The notes below the pieces were generated by a model that did not search any database, was not told the DNA's origin, and worked only from the letters and a program-made list of their open reading frames with translations. Made by a program: the position numbers and the translations under genes. Of a stretch of DNA of 64,000 nt, positions 21,349 to 34,228 are shown one piece after another. The stretch comes from Chlorocebus sabaeus (taxonomy: Eukaryota > Chordata > Mammalia > Primates > Cercopithecidae). The DNA is taken from NCBI RefSeq assembly GCF_047675955.1, contig NC_132909.1, positions 42,769,931 through 42,833,930 of the forward strand. The letters are read 5' to 3'. How positions within the stretch are numbered: the first letter of the stretch is position 1; each line of letters starts with the position of its first letter.

Positions 21349-21676
21349 CCTCTTTTTCTTTTACTTTTCCCAGAGAACTTAACAAAATGTTTTTGGGTCA
21401 AGATTACCCTTTGGAAACTTTGTAGGATGATTTGTCCTCAGCCAACCTTCAGTTTTTTTCTGATCCTGGGTTATAGTACTTTCTGGGAATAAACCAAGAT
21501 ACCCACCATGGCTGTGTTTGCTAGAATGTCTAGTGAACATTAGCTCTTGGGTCATTTTCTCCCATAGAACCGCCTGAAGTATGGAGTGTAGCCTCTCAAG
21601 GGAACGGGTGGTAGCCTTGCAGCTGAAAGGCATCTCCTGGTGCACTTTTTTTTTTTTTTGAAAAGCTAACCCCTTG

Positions 21677-21714
21677 AGGCTGGGCGCAGTGGCTCATGCC
21701 TGTAATCCCAGCAT
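21677..21714 (+). mobile_element. Short Alu 5' scrap
   Basis: Only the first ~38 bases of an Alu remain. The flanks 21,349-21,676 and 21,715-22,079 hold nothing I recognise. Confidence 0.6.
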
Positions 21715-22079
21715 GAAGATTGTCTTCACCCAACCAAGTTTCCAATTCTTGGAGACACATTGCTTGCCAGCCAATCAGATGCTGGTATTGAAAACAAATA
21801 CTTTCGGCCCCCTGGATTCTCTTGTGGGGGGTCGGGGGTAGAAAAATAATGAAAGAAAAATAGTGAAAATTTTGTTTAAAAAAACACGCCAAAAGCCAAA
21901 AAAACAACTGACCCCAGTGAGATGGCGTAAAAGTTTACGAAGTAAAATGCACCTGGGGCACTCACTGGTGCATAGCGCAGTGTCTTCTGGGGGTGTGGTT
22001 ATTGAGCATGTAAGTGAACAGGATGGGGTGGGTGATTGAATCTGTACCTTCAAAAGATGTGTTCACTTATTTTGACCTT

Positions 22080-22363
22080 TTTTTTTTTTTTTTTTTTTAA
22101 AGACAGTCTCACTCGTTGCACAGGCTGGAATGCAATGGCTAAATCTTGGCTCACTGCAACCTCTACCTCCTGGGTTCAATTGACTCTCATGCCTCAGCCT
22201 CCCAAGTATCTAGGACTATAGGTGCGCACCACTAGGCCCGGCTAGCTTTTGTATTTTTAGTAGAGATGGATTAGGTTGGTCCCAAACTTCTAGTCTTAAG
22301 TGATCCACCTGCCTTGGCCTCCCAAAGTGCTGGGATTACAGGCATGAGCCACTGCACCCAGCT
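22080..22363 (-). mobile_element. Alu
   Basis: Minus-strand Alu behind a run of about 21 T. 22,364-22,957 after it is unassigned AT-rich sequence. Confidence 0.9.
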
Positions 22364-22957
22364 GACATCAGTTTTTTTTAACTGCGATTTGCATTTTATT
22401 AGTAGGGCTTGAAAGGTAAGAAAATATTTACAAAGAAAAGAGATGAGTTTAAAACAATTAATATCTAACCATATATTCCATTTGTTAATAATTCTCATTT
22501 ATCTTTTTCTTTCCTAGAGTGAGTTTAGGAATTTTCTCAGGTCTGTTTTTTATGGCTGAGTGATTTCAAACAGAATTCTAAGCCCTAGCTTTAAGAATAC
22601 TAGCTACCAAAGGAAAAAATAAGAAAAATCTCTTTCACTTTGGCTGTAGACAATATATTTCCACAGGAAAATGTGGTAGATAACTGATGAGTTACATAGA
22701 ATCATCAAAACATCAGTACCTCCTTTTGCTGGGTAAATTAGTGAAAGTGAGTATCTCAGTTCTATATCCTATTGTCTTGATTTCTGAGTTTAATGCTAAG
22801 TTATATGTGATGAAACATGGTACCTTCTATAAGTGTTCCCATTAGACTAATTTTTTACTACATTATTTTTAATAGAAATAATAAGATAATATACATATTG
22901 TCTGAAAGAAGTAGGTATATTTGTTTTTCTTATGAAGGCATAAAATACAAGCACTTG

Positions 22958-23258
22958 AGCCAGGTGCAGTGACTCAACGCCTGTAATCCCAGCACTTTGG
23001 GAGGCTGAGGCGGGTAGATAACTTGAGGTCAGGAGTTCCACACCAGCCTTCCCAACATAGTGAAATTCCATCTCTACTAAAAATACAAAAGTTAGTAGGG
23101 TATGCTGGCGCATACTTTGTAGTTTCAGCTGCTTGGGAGGCTGAGGCAGGAGAATGACTAGAATCCGGGAGGCCGAGGTTGCGGTGAGCTGAGATCATAC
23201 CATGGCACTCCAGCCTGGGTGACAGGGTGAGACTCCATCTCAAAAAAAGAAAAAAAAG
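22958..23258 (+). mobile_element. Alu
   Basis: Plus-strand Alu with an AAAAAAAG-type tail. 23,259-23,675 after it is unassigned sequence; short open frames there match no family I know. Confidence 0.9.
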
Positions 23259-24005
23259 TGTCAGCACCTTAAAATTTCCATCCCTTATGTAAACACTGTG
23301 TTTGAGAAATTTCACTGGATTTTTCAAACAGTTTCAAAAACCAAGTGAATAACTCTCACATGGAAATTAAAGCTTGAACCTGGTGACTCCAAGCTAAGGC
23401 TAATATTAAGCCTGCAACAGGAGATTATTAAAGGCCCGGTTAGTTATTTCTGGGGAACTTTTCCTGCAGATGTTTCAGTCTGCTCACCCCAGCCGTGGAA
23501 GAAGGAGCCTTTATCCTCAGAGAAACTGCAGAACCCCGGAAAGCTGGGGCCCCACAGGCAGATGCAGTTAAGGTTAAGATGAAAGGAAACTGGGAGGGTC
23601 TTACTAATGATGATGAAGTTGTTCTTGTTTTGAGGCACCTTCTACACTTTGTATAATACAAATGTTAGATTTATGTTAAAAAAAAAAAAAAATCCAAAAA
23701 CGTATTGCAACAGGAGGAAGTACCAACTAACTATAAGATCTTTATGGCTTGCATAGATGTAGGCAGAAAAGGGCTTTCTTTTCTAGAGAGGAGCAAACAA
23801 GATTAGAAAGGAGGTGGGAGGGCAATGACAAATGGAGAGTGAAAAAGATTATAGAAAAGAGAATGTCTTACCCTGAAATCAGCGTGTTCTTAGGAGGGAC
23901 ATAAAATGGGGTTATATGTTGACTCAGACGGAGGGTAGCTCAAAGTTCAGGAGCCTGAGGGAGGGAGATAAACTTAAGTAAAGTTTAAGAAATATTTACT
24001 TTTAG

Positions 24006-24306
24006 GCTGGGTGGGATGGCTCATGTCTGTAATTCCAGCACTTTGGGAGTCTGAGGCGGGCAGATCACAAGGTCAGGAGTGCCAGACCAGCCTGAGATGG
24101 TGAAACCTTGTCTCTACTAAAAATACAAAAATTAGCTGAGTGTGGGGATGCATGCCTGTAATGCCAGCTACTCAGGAGGCTAATGCAGGAGAATAGCTTG
24201 AACCTGGGAGGCAGAGGTTGCAGTGAGCCAAGATCGCGCCATTGCACTCCGACCTATTCAACAGAACGAGACTCCAACTCAAAAAAAAAAAAAAAAAAAA
24301 AAAAAA
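24006..24306 (+). mobile_element. Alu
   Basis: Plus-strand Alu with a poly(A) of about 26. D1' has one Alu here where D1 has two in a row. Confidence 0.9.
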
Positions 24307-24323
24307 GGAAATATTTTATTTTA

Positions 24324-24618
24324 GGACTGGCATGGTGGCTCACACCTGTAATCCCAGCAGTTTGGGAGACCAAGGCATGCAGACCACCTGAGGTCACAAG
24401 TTTGAGACCAGTTTATGCAACATGGTGAAACCCTGTTTCTACTTAAAATACAACAATTAGCCGGGCATGGTGGCGGGTGCCTATAATCCCAGCTACTCTG
24501 GAGACTGAGGCAGGAGAATTTCTTGAACCCGGGATGCAGATGTTGCAGTCAGCCAAGATCACGCCACTGTACTTATGCCTGGGTGACAGAGTGAGACTCC
24601 AGCTGAAGAAAAAGACAG
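24324..24618 (+). mobile_element. Alu
   Basis: Plus-strand Alu directly after the previous one; probably the counterpart of 41,832-42,137. Confidence 0.9.
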
Positions 24619-26042
24619 AAATGTTTTATTTTTACCACTGAAGACAAATTCAGCTGATTTTTTTTTTAATGAGAAAAAGAAAATGTGCAGAGTGTGTGTC
24701 TGGCTCTGTGATAGGTAAGAAAATGGAACACCGTCTAAGTCATAATGGGAAGAGTGTTTCTTTCCATAAACTGTTCCTGGAGCACATAAAGGATGGAGAA
24801 TTGTATTAATCACAAATATTTTCCAGCATTATCTATGTGTTTCATCTTTCCCTATCACTTTTCATTGTTCTATGCATTTCTTCCATTTGACTTTTCCTGG
24901 TCTGCATCTTATATATGAAACTGGTCAACTGTGGTTACCAGTGTTTTGCTGAGTTCTGTGAGTAGCTCTACAAAATTATTAAACTTAAGGGAGGTCATGG
25001 CAGTCCCCAAATATTAAACATTAGCTCAGAAGCATACATGGGCCCATGGGGTTTGTGATTGGCATCTGCAGTGAGGACAATGTTGGAACCCAAGCCCTGA
25101 ATCAGAGTCTGTTCTGACTGTGTGTGGTGTCAGAATTCAAATGTTAGACAATAAGTTACTGGATAATTTTTTGATGTTCAGCAAACTCTACAGATTTGGT
25201 GCCAAAAATAAGATATGACAGAGTCCTTGCCTGGAATAAAACTCTGGGTGTTTGGGAATAAGAGACTCTGCTCTCCTGTACACAGGCTGTCACACTGCTC
25301 ATTGTCCTGTGATTCCAGGTCTTCTCCCAGGGTGACAGAGGACTGAAAACTTAGAGGAAAGGAGCTCTGATGACAGACCCCCCTTTTCACACAGCTACCA
25401 CCACAGGATTCTCACCCACTCCAAAACACGCACATTAGATATTGACGTGTCCACACTCCTCCCAGGAGTAGGCATCACCATCAGGAATTTCACCACAGTG
25501 TTTTTGATCCAAGTGTTTTTTGCCAAAAAAACACAAGTGTCTTCAAGTCTTCTGGCATATCCCCTCAGACACTAAATCTGCTGCAGCAACCTGTTTTCTC
25601 CACCAACCTAGGGTTCTGGACCACCTGTTCATAATCTCATCTGCCTGCATACACACAGAAATAAATCAGAGTACAGCCCCACTGGGACCACTATCTGTAG
25701 CGAAAATCAGCCCTTTCCGCTACATTACACTCTCTCTCACCGTGGGATTTTTTTTTTTTTCTTTTAGCTTTAATTTTTGTTTCAGGGTACACATGTGGGT
25801 TTGTTATATAGCTAAAATTATGTCACGGGGGTTTGGTGTGCAGATTATTTTGTCCCTGAGGTACTACCCATAGCACCAAACAGGTATGTTTTCTGATCCT
25901 CTGAATCCTTGCACCCTCCACCCTCAACCTTTGTGTTCATGTGTTCTTATTATTTAGCTCTTATAAATAATAACATGTATTTGGTTTTCTTTTTCTACAT
26001 TAGTTTTCTTTTTGGTTTGGTTTGTTTTTTGTTACTGTTTTG

Positions 26043-26322
26043 GTTTTTGAGACAGTTTCACTCTTGTTGCCCAGGCTTGAGTGCAACAGTGTGATCTCCA
26101 CTAACCACAACCTCCACCTCATGGGTTCAAGCGATTCTCCTGCCTCAGCCTTCTGAGTAGCTGGGATTACAGGCATGCACCACAACGACTGGCTAATTTT
26201 GTATTTTTAGTAGAGACTTGGTTTCTCCATGTTGGTCAGGCTGGTCTCAAACTCTCAGCCTTAGGTGATCCACCCGTCTCGGCCTTCAAAGTGCTGGGAT
26301 TAGAGGTGTGAGTCATCATGCC
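26043..26322 (-). mobile_element. Alu
   Basis: Minus-strand Alu in old L1; shared with 43,600-43,885, so older than the tandem duplication. Confidence 0.88.
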
Positions 26323-26740
26323 TTGATGTTATTGCAAAGACCTGATGTTTTTTAATTATTAATTTTTTTATTATTACACTTTAAATTCTAGGGTACATGT
26401 GCACAACGTGCAGGTTTGTTACATAAGTATACATGTGCCATGTTGGTGTGCTGCACCCATTAACTCGTCATTTATTTTAGGTATATCTCCAAATTCTATC
26501 CCTCTCTCCTCTCCTCACCCCACGACAGGCCCTGGCTTGTTATGTTCCCCACCCTGTGTCCAACTGTTCTTATTGTTCAGTTCCCACCTATGAGTGAGAA
26601 CATGCGGTGTTTGGTTTTCTATCCTTGCGATAGTTTGCTCAGAATGATGGTTTCCAGCTTCATCCATGTCCCTACAAAGGACATTAACCCATCCTTTTTT
26701 ATGGCTACATAGTATTCCATGGTGTGTATGTGCCACATTT

Positions 26741-27041
26741 TCTTTTTTTTTTTTTTTTGAGACAGAATCTTGCTCTGTCACCCAGGCTGGAGTGCAGTGG
26801 CACCATCTCGGCTCACTGCAACCTCCGCCTCCCGGGTTCATGCCATTCTCCTGCCTCAGCCTCCCGAGTAGCTGCGACTACAGGTGCCTGCCACCACGCC
26901 CAGCTAATTTTTTCTATTTTTTAGTAGAGACGGGGTTTCACCGAGTTAGCCAGGATGTTCTCGATCTTCTGACCTTGTGATCCGCCCACCTCGGCCTCCC
27001 AAAGTGCTGGGATTACAGGCGTCAGCCACTGCGCCTGGCCT
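26741..27041 (-). mobile_element. Alu inside the L1
   Basis: Minus-strand Alu with ACATTTTCTT on both sides as target-site duplication. Confidence 0.92.
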
Positions 27042-28532
27042 ACATTTTCTTAATCCAGTCTATCATTGATGGACATTTGGGTTGGTTCCAAATCTTTGCT
27101 ATTGTGAATAGTCCCACAATAAACATACATGTGCATGTGTCTTTATAGCAGCATGATTTGTAATCCTTTGGGTATATACCCAGTGATGGGATGGCTGGGT
27201 CAAATGGTATTTCTAGTTCTAGATCCTTGAGGAATTGCCACACTGTCTTCCACGATGGTAGAACTAGTTTAGAGTCCCACCAACAGTGTAAAAGTGTTCG
27301 TATTTCTCCACATCCTCTCCAACACCTGTTGTTTCCTGACTTTTAATGATCGCCATTCTAATTGGTGTGAGATGGTATCTCATGGTGGTTTTGATTTGCA
27401 TTTCTCTGATGGCCAGTGATGATGAGTATTTTTTCATGTGTCTGATGGCTGCATAAATGTCTTCTTTTGAGGAGTGTCTGTTCATATCCTTTGCCCACTT
27501 TTCGTTGGGATTGTTTGATTTTTTTTCTTGTAAATCTGTTTAAGTTCTTTGTAGATTCTGGATATTAGCCCTTTGTCAGATGGGTAGATTGTAAAAATTT
27601 CCTCCCATTCTGTAGGATGCCTGTTCACTCTGATGGTAGTTTCTTTTGCTGTGCAGAAGCTCTTTAGTTTAATTAGATCCCATTTGTCAATTTTGGTTCT
27701 TGTTGCCATTGCTTTTGGTGTTTTAGTCATGAAGTCCATGTCCATGCCTATGTCCTGAATGGTATTGCCTAGATTTTCTTCTAGGTTGTTTATGACTTTA
27801 GGTCTAACACTTCAGTCTTTAATCCATCTTGAGTTAATTTTTGTTTAAGGTGGAAGGAAGGGATCCACTTTCAGCTTTCTACATATGGCTAGCCAGTTGT
27901 CCCAGCACCATTTATTAAATAGGGAATCCTTTCCCCATTTCTTGTTTTTGTCAGGTTTGTCAAAGATCAAATGGTTGTAGATGTGTGGTATTATTTCTGA
28001 GGGCTCTGTTCTGTTCCATTGGTCTATATCTCTGTTTTGGTACCAGTATCATGCTGTTTTGGTTACTGTAGCCTTGTAGTATAGTTTGAAGTCAGGTAGC
28101 GTGATGCCTCCAGCTTTGTCCTTTTTGCTTAGGATTGTCCTGGCAATGCGGGTTCTTTTTTGGTTCTATATGAACTTTAAAGTATTTTTTCCAATTCTGT
28201 GAAGAAAGTCATTGGTAGCTTGATCGGGAAGGCATTGAATCTATCAATTACTTTGGGCAGTATGGCCATTTTCACAATATTGATTCTTCCTATCCATGAG
28301 CATGGAATGTTCTTCCATTTGTTTGTGTCCTCTTATTTCATTGAGCAGTGTTTGTAGTTCTCCTTGGTCTTTCACATCTCTTGTAAGTTGGATTCCTAGG
28401 TATTTTATTCTCTTTGAAGCAATTGTGAATGGGAGTTCACTCATGATTTGGCTCTCTATTTGTCTGTTATTGGTGTGTAAGAATGGTTGTGATTTTTGCA
28501 CATTGATTTTGCATCCTGAGACTTTACTGAAG

Positions 28533-28834
28533 TTTCTTTTTTTTTTTTTTTTGTGACGGAGTCTCGCTCTGTCGCCCAGGCTGGAGTGCAGTGGCTGGAT
28601 CTCAGCTCACTGCAAGCTCCGCCTCCCAGGTTTAGGCCATTCTCCTGCCTCAGCCTCCTGAGTAGCTGGGACTACAGGCGCCCGCCACCTCGCCCAGCTA
28701 GTTTTTTGTATTTTTTAGTAGAGACGGGGTTTCACCCTGTTAGCTAGGATGATCTCGATATCCTGACCTCGTGATCCGCCCGTCTCAGCCTCCCAAAGTG
28801 CTGGGATTACAGGTGTGAGCCACCGCGCCCAGCG
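28533..28834 (-). mobile_element. AluY inside the L1, Old World monkey type
   Basis: Minus-strand Alu with the CACCTCGCCCAGCTAG variant, flanked by GACTTT.CTGAAGTTTCT with one mismatch. Confidence 0.93.
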
Positions 28835-28856
28835 ACTTTGCTGAAGTTTCTTATCA

Positions 28857-29440
28857 GCTTAAGGAGATTTAGGACTGAGACAACCGGGTTTTCTAAATAT
28901 ATAATCATGTCATCTGCAAACAGGGACAATTTGACTTCCTCTTTTACTAATTGAATACCCTTTATTTCTTTCTCCTGCCTGATTGCCCTGGCCAGAACTT
29001 CCAACACTATTTTGCATACAAGTGGTGAGAGAGAGCATCCCTGTCTTGTGCCAGTTTTCAAAGGGAATGCTTCCAGTTTCTGCCCATTCACTATGATATT
29101 GGCTGTGAGTTTGTCATAAATAGCTCTTATTATTTTGAGATACGTCCCATCAATACCTAGTTTATTGATAGTTTTTACCATGAAGGGCTGTTGAATTTTG
29201 TTGAAGGCCTTTTCTGCATCTATTGAGATAATCATGTGATTTTTGTCTTTGGATCTGTTTACATGATGGATTACGTTTATTGATTTGCATATGTTGAGCC
29301 AGCCTTGCATCCCAAGGATAAAGCCAACTTGATTGTGGTGGATAAGCTTTTTAATGTGCTGCCGGATTCAGTTTGCCAGTATTTTATTGAGGATTTTTGC
29401 ATCCATGTTCTTCAAGGATATTGGTCTAAAATTCTCTTTT
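28857..29440 (-). pseudogene. L1 ORF2 reverse transcriptase remnant
   Basis: Minus-strand frame of about 150 codons with the fingers/palm segment (RQGCSLSPL) and the catalytic FADD motif of L1 ORF2p. It ends where an Alu interrupts the element. It is separated from its endonuclease domain by the L1 inversion, so it cannot make a functional ORF2 protein. Confidence 0.85.
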
Positions 29441-29899
29441 TTTGTTGTGTCTCTGCCAGGCTTTGGTAGCAGGATGATGCTGGCCTCATAAAATGAGTTA
29501 GGGAGGATTCCCTCTTTTTCTATTGATTGAAGTAGTTTCAGAAGGAATGGTACCAGCTCCTCTTTGAACCTCTGGTAGAATTCAGCTGTGAACCTGTCTA
29601 GTCCTGGACTTTTTTTGGGTTGATAGGCTATTAATTATTGCCTAAATTTCAGAGCCTGTTTATTTGTGTAGAGGTTTTTATAGTATTCTCTGTTGCTATT
29701 TTTTGTTTCTCTGGGATTCGTGGTGATATCCCCTGTATCTTTTTTTATTGCGTCTATTTGATTCTTCTCTCTTTTCTTCTTTATTAACCTTGCTTGAGGT
29801 ATATCAGTTTTGTTGATCTTTTCAAAAAAGCAGCTCCTGGATTCATTGAATTTTTTTTTTTTTTTTTTGAAGTTTTTTTTTGTATCTCTCCTTCAGGTC

Positions 29900-30787
29900 T
29901 TCAGACAATCGATCATAACAAACTCCTCCAAGCTAAAGGAGGATGTTCGAACCCACCACAAAGAAGCTAAAAACATTGAAGAAATGTTCAACAAATGCCT
30001 AACCGTAATAGACCGTGTAGAGAAGAGCTTCAGTGACCTGATGGAGCTGAAAACCATGACACGAGAAATACGTGATGCATATATAAGCTTCAGTAGCAAA
30101 TCTGATCAAGTGGAAGAAAGGGTATCAGTGATTGAAGATCAAATGAATGAAATGAAGCAAGAGGAGAAGTTTAGAGAAAAACAACTAAAAAGAAATGAAC
30201 AAAGCCTCCAAGAAATATGGGACTATGTGAAAAGACCAAATCTACGTCTGATTGGTGTACCTGAAAGTGACAGGGAGAATGGAACCAAGTTGGAAAACAC
30301 TCTTCAGGATATTATTCAGGAGAACTTCCCCAGCCTAGCAAGGCAGGCCAACATTCAAATTCAGGAAATACAGAGAACACCACAAAGATACTCCTCGAGA
30401 AGAGCGACTCCAAGACACATAATTGTCAGATTCACCAAAGTTGAAATGAAGGAAAAAATGTTAAGGGCAGCCAGAGAGAAAGGTCGGGTTACCCACAAAG
30501 GGAAACCCATCAGACTAACAGCAGATCTCTCAGCGGAAACTCTACAAGCCAGAAGAGAGTGGGGACCAATATTCAACATTCTTAAAGAAAGGAATTTTCA
30601 ACCCAGAATTTCATATCCAGCCAAACTAAGCTTCATAAACGAAGGAGAAATAAAATCCTTTACAGACAAACAAATGCTGATCGATTTTGTCACCACCAGG
30701 CCTGCCTTACAAGAACTCCTGAAGGAAGCACTAAACATGGAGAGGAACAACCGGTACCAGGCACTGCAAAAACATGCCAAATTGTAA
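29900..30787 (+). pseudogene. L1 ORF1, N-terminally truncated
   Basis: Open plus-strand frame of about 295 L1 codons. It lacks roughly the first 45 residues of ORF1p because the insertion is 5'-truncated. It retains the coiled coil (about 29,930-30,170), the RNA-recognition domain (NLRLIGVPES, then RRATPRHIIVRF) and the C-terminal domain ending in a normal stop. ORF1p is the RNA-binding trimer of L1 particles. Without its start, promoter and an intact ORF2 it is a relic; the upstream in-frame ATG at 29,810 comes from the inverted ORF2 part. Confidence 0.9.
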
Positions 30788-30850
30788 AGACCATCAATGC
30801 TAGGAAGAAACTGCATCAACTAACAGGCAAAATAACCAGCTAACATCATA

Positions 30851-31836
30851 ATGACAGGACCAAATTCACACATAACTATATTAACCTTAAATGTAAATGG
30901 GCTACATGCCCCAATTAAAAGACACAGACTGGCAAATCGGATAAAGAGTCAAGACCCACCAGTGTGTTGTATTCAGGAGACCCATCTCATGTGCAGAGAC
31001 ACACATAGGCTCAAAATACAGGGATGGAGGAAGATCTCCCAAGCAAATAGAAAACAAAAAAAAAAAAGCTGGGGTTGCAATCCTGGTCTCTGAAAACACA
31101 GACTTTAAACCAACAAAGATCAAAAAAGACAAAGAAGGCCATTACATAATGGTTAAGGGATCAATTCAACAAGCAGAGCTAACTATCCTAAATAGATATG
31201 CATGCAATACAGAAGCACCCAGATTCATAAAGCCCTTAGAGACCTACAAAGAGACTTAGACTCCCACACAATAATAATCAGAGATTTTAATATCTCACTG
31301 TCAACATTAAACAGATCAATGAGGCAGAAAGTTAACAAGGATATTCAGGAATTGAACTCAGCTCTGCACCAAGTGGACCCAATAGACATCTACAGAACTC
31401 TCCACCTCAAATCTACTGAATATACATTCTTCTCAGCACCACATCACACTTATTCCAAAATTGACCACATAGTTGGAAGTAAAGCACTCCTCAGCAAATG
31501 TAAAAGAACAAAAAGTATAACAAACTGTCTCTCAGACCACAGTGCAGTCAAACTAGAAATCAGGATTAAGAAACTCATTCAAAACTGCTCAACTACATGG
31601 AAACTAAGCAACGTGCTCCTGAACGACTACTGGGTACATAATGAAATGAAGGCAGAAATAAAGATGTTCTTTGAAACCAATGAGAACAAAGACACAACAT
31701 ACCAGAATCTCTGGGACACATTTAAAGCAGTGTGTAGAGGGAAATTTATAGCACTAAATGCCCACAAGAGAAAGCAGGAAAGATCAAAAATTGACACCCT
31801 AACGTCACAATTTAAAGAATTAGAGAAGCAATAGCA
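30851..31836 (+). pseudogene. L1 ORF2 endonuclease remnant
   Basis: Begins MTGPNSHITILTLNVNGLH like ORF2p. A frameshift lies in an 11-A run near 31,057-31,067, and the frame then continues through the endonuclease core (DFNISLSTLN, then SDHSAVKLEI). It stops at 31,832 and is cut off by the inversion junction. An endonuclease without its reverse transcriptase; not functional. Confidence 0.88.
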
Positions 31837-32005
31837 AACACATTGAAAAGCTAGCAAAAGGCAAGAAATAACTAAGATCAGAGCTGATTTTTTTTTAATG
31901 GGCTTCATTGATGTTATTGCAGAGGACATGATTTTTTTTTTATGGCCACAGAGTATTCCATGATGTTTATGTGCCATATTTTGTTTTTTTTTACTAAATC
32001 TTTTA

Positions 32006-32304
32006 TTTTATCTTTGGACACTGGGTCTCGCTTATTGCCCAGGCTAGATTGCCATGATGTGATTTTGGCTTGCTTTAGTCTCAGCTTCCCAGGCTCAAGC
32101 AATTCTCCCTTACCTTATCCTCTCAAGTAACTGGGACTACAGTGTGGATTACCATGCCTGGCCACTTTTTCTTTTTGTATTTTCCATGTAGACAAGATTT
32201 TGCTATTTTTTTCAGGCCAGTCTCAAACTTCTAAGCTCAGGCAATCCACCTGCCTCGGCCTTCCAGAGCTCTGGGATTACAGGCATGAGCCACCGCTTCT
32301 GACC
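32006..32304 (-). mobile_element. Old Alu in L1
   Basis: Strongly diverged minus-strand Alu (AluJ-like), shared with 44,027-44,322. Confidence 0.75.
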
Positions 32305-32670
32305 ATACCATATTTTCTTTATCCAGTCTACCATTGATAGGCATATAGGGCCTGTCCATGTCTTTGCTATTGTGAATAGTGCTGCAGTGAACATGCATGT
32401 GGATGTGTCTTTATAATAATTTATATTTCTTTGGGTATATACCCAATTATCAGGTTCCTGAGTCAAATGATGATTCTCTTTTTAGTTCTGTGAGGAATTG
32501 CCACACTGATTTTTACTGTTGTTGAACTAATTTACACTCCCACCAGTGAGTATAAGCATTCCCTTTTCTGTGAAACCTTGGTAGCATCTGTTATTTTTTG
32601 ACATTTTTAAAATAGCCATTCTGACTGATGTGAGGTGGTATCTCATTGTGGTTTTTCTTTTAATTTCTTT

Positions 32671-32966
32671 TTTTTTTTTTTTTTGAGTTGGAGACTGACT
32701 CTGACTGTCACCCAGGCTGAAGTGCAGTGGCACGATCTCGGCTCATTGCAACTTCTGCCTCCCAGGTTTAAGCAATTCTTTTGTCTCAGCCTCCTGAGTA
32801 GCTGGGACTACAGGTGCCCACCACCATGCCAGGCTAATTTTTGTATTTTTATTAGAAACAAGGTTTCACCATATTGGACAGGCTGGTCTCAAACTCCTGA
32901 CCTTGTGATCTGCCTGCTTAAGCCTCCCAATGTGCTGGGATTACAGGTATGAGACACCGTGCCAGC
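32671..32966 (-). mobile_element. Alu
   Basis: Minus-strand Alu flanked by TTTTAATTTCTT. The other copy shows an empty site near 44,690, so it inserted after the tandem duplication. Confidence 0.92.
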
Positions 32967-33657
32967 TTCTTTTTAATTTCTTTAATGATCACCTATGAGC
33001 TTTGTTTTTCATATGCTTGTTAGCCACATGTATGTCTTCCTTTGAAAAGCATCTGTTCATGTTTTTTGCCTACTTTTTAATGAGGTTTGTTTTTTTCTTA
33101 TAAACTTGTTTAAGTTCTTATTAATTCTGGATATTAGACCTTTGTCAGAGGCAAAGTTTGCAAATATTTTCTTTTCTTCTGTAGGTTGTCTGTTTATTCT
33201 GTTGATAGTTTCCTTTGCTGTGAAGAAGCTCTTTATTTTAAATAGGTCCCATTTGTCAACTTTTGCTTTTGTTGCAATTGCTTTTGGTAGCTTCATCCTC
33301 AAGTGTTTGCAGGTTTCTATGTCTAGAACAGTAGCTTTTAGGTTATCTTGCAGGGTTTCTTATAATGTTATGTTTTACATTTAAGTCTTTATGTTGAGTT
33401 GATTATTGTATATGGTGTAATTAAGGGGTTCAGTTTAAGTGTTCTACATAGTACAAGTTAGTTATTCCAGCACCATTTATTAAATAGAGAATTTTTCCCA
33501 CATTTCTTTTGTCAGCTTTGTCAAAAATCTGATGGTTGCAAGAGGGTAGCATTATTTCTGTGCTCTTTATTCTGTTGCATTGGTCTTGTGCACTCATGAA
33601 CACTCATGAATTTTTTATAACATCTTTCTCTCTTCTGCTTCCCCCCCCCATAAACAT

Positions 33658-33955
33658 TCTTTTTTTCTTTTTTTTTCTTTTTTTGGAGATGGACTCTGGC
33701 TATTGTTGCCCAGGCTGGAGTGCAGTGGCACGATCTCGACTCACCACAACCTCCACCTCCTTTGTTCAAGCCTCAGCCTCCCGAGTAGTTGGGATTACAG
33801 GCATGCGCCATCACGCCAGCCAATTTTGCATTTTTTAGTAGAAACAGGGTTTCTCCTTGTTGGTCAGGCTGATCTCCAACTCCTGACCTCGGTTATCTGC
33901 TCACCTCAACCTCCCAAAGTGCTGGGATTCCCGGTGTGAGCCACCGTGCCCAGGC
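33658..33955 (-). mobile_element. Alu
   Basis: Minus-strand Alu flanked by AACATTCTTTC; empty site in the other copy near 45,360. Confidence 0.92.
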
Positions 33956-34228
33956 TAACATTCTTTCAAGTGCATCCAATTTGCAAAACTTAGGTCACCA
34001 AGAGTTCAAAAACTCTTTAAAAAGTTCCAAAAATTTTTTTTCTTATTCTTTTTCCTTAAGGGATTTAGATTATATGTAGATATTTTTGTCTGCTTTCTTG
34101 AAATATCTGTAAACAATATTAACAAATAAACTTTCTGTGATTTTTTTTTTTACTTTAGATTATCTTATCTGGTACTTCGGATTTATTGTTCTGTTTCTAA
34201 TTTTAAAAAGTTTATTTTTCTCCTGTTT

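Larger units (their letters stand above)
26347..31884. mobile_element. Twin-primed (5'-inverted) L1
   Basis: 26,347-29,898 is the L1 3' end and most of ORF2 on the minus strand. 29,899-31,884 is ORF1 and the first part of ORF2 on the plus strand. The two parts meet at almost the same ORF2 position (the plus part stops at GATCAGAGC and the minus part resumes a few bases later), as expected for twin priming. Copies of TTGATGTTATTGCA flank the whole (26,323-26,346 and 31,908-31,932), and the empty site is seen near 43,925. The minus part keeps the RT FADD motif. Two Alus lie inside it. Similarity of ORF1 points to the L1PA group. Confidence 0.9.
25750..33580 (-). mobile_element. Older L1 3' half, minus strand, heavily interrupted
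   Basis: The pieces 25,750-26,042, 31,905-32,005, 32,305-32,670 and 32,967-33,580 are one diverged minus-strand L1: 3' UTR, then ORF2. It is interrupted by Alus and by the younger L1 at 26.35-31.88 kb. The same L1 without the young insertions is seen at 43,270-45,250. Confidence 0.75.
23676..34050. repeat. Tandem duplication block D1 (unit 1, expanded)
   Basis: Matches 41,496-45,430 in the same direction, beginning in both at a poly(A) followed by TCCAAAAA.GTATTGCAAC. This copy is about 10.4 kb against 3.9 kb because it gained a twin-primed L1 (26.35-31.88 kb) and Alus at 24,006, 32,671 and 33,658. Non-repeat parts (23,690-24,005 and 24,619-25,745) show no recognised gene. A 70-codon minus-strand frame at 25,178-25,390 has a counterpart in the other copy. 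Confidence 0.88.

Noticed and set aside
23440..23661. Two overlapping minus-strand frames of 64-73 codons as an exon
   Set aside because: No recognised domain, no convincing splice sites, and not shared with the duplicate unit; too little support.
29810..30787. 325-codon frame as a possible host gene
   Set aside because: It is L1 ORF1 lacking its N-terminus, and the ATG used comes from the inverted ORF2 part.
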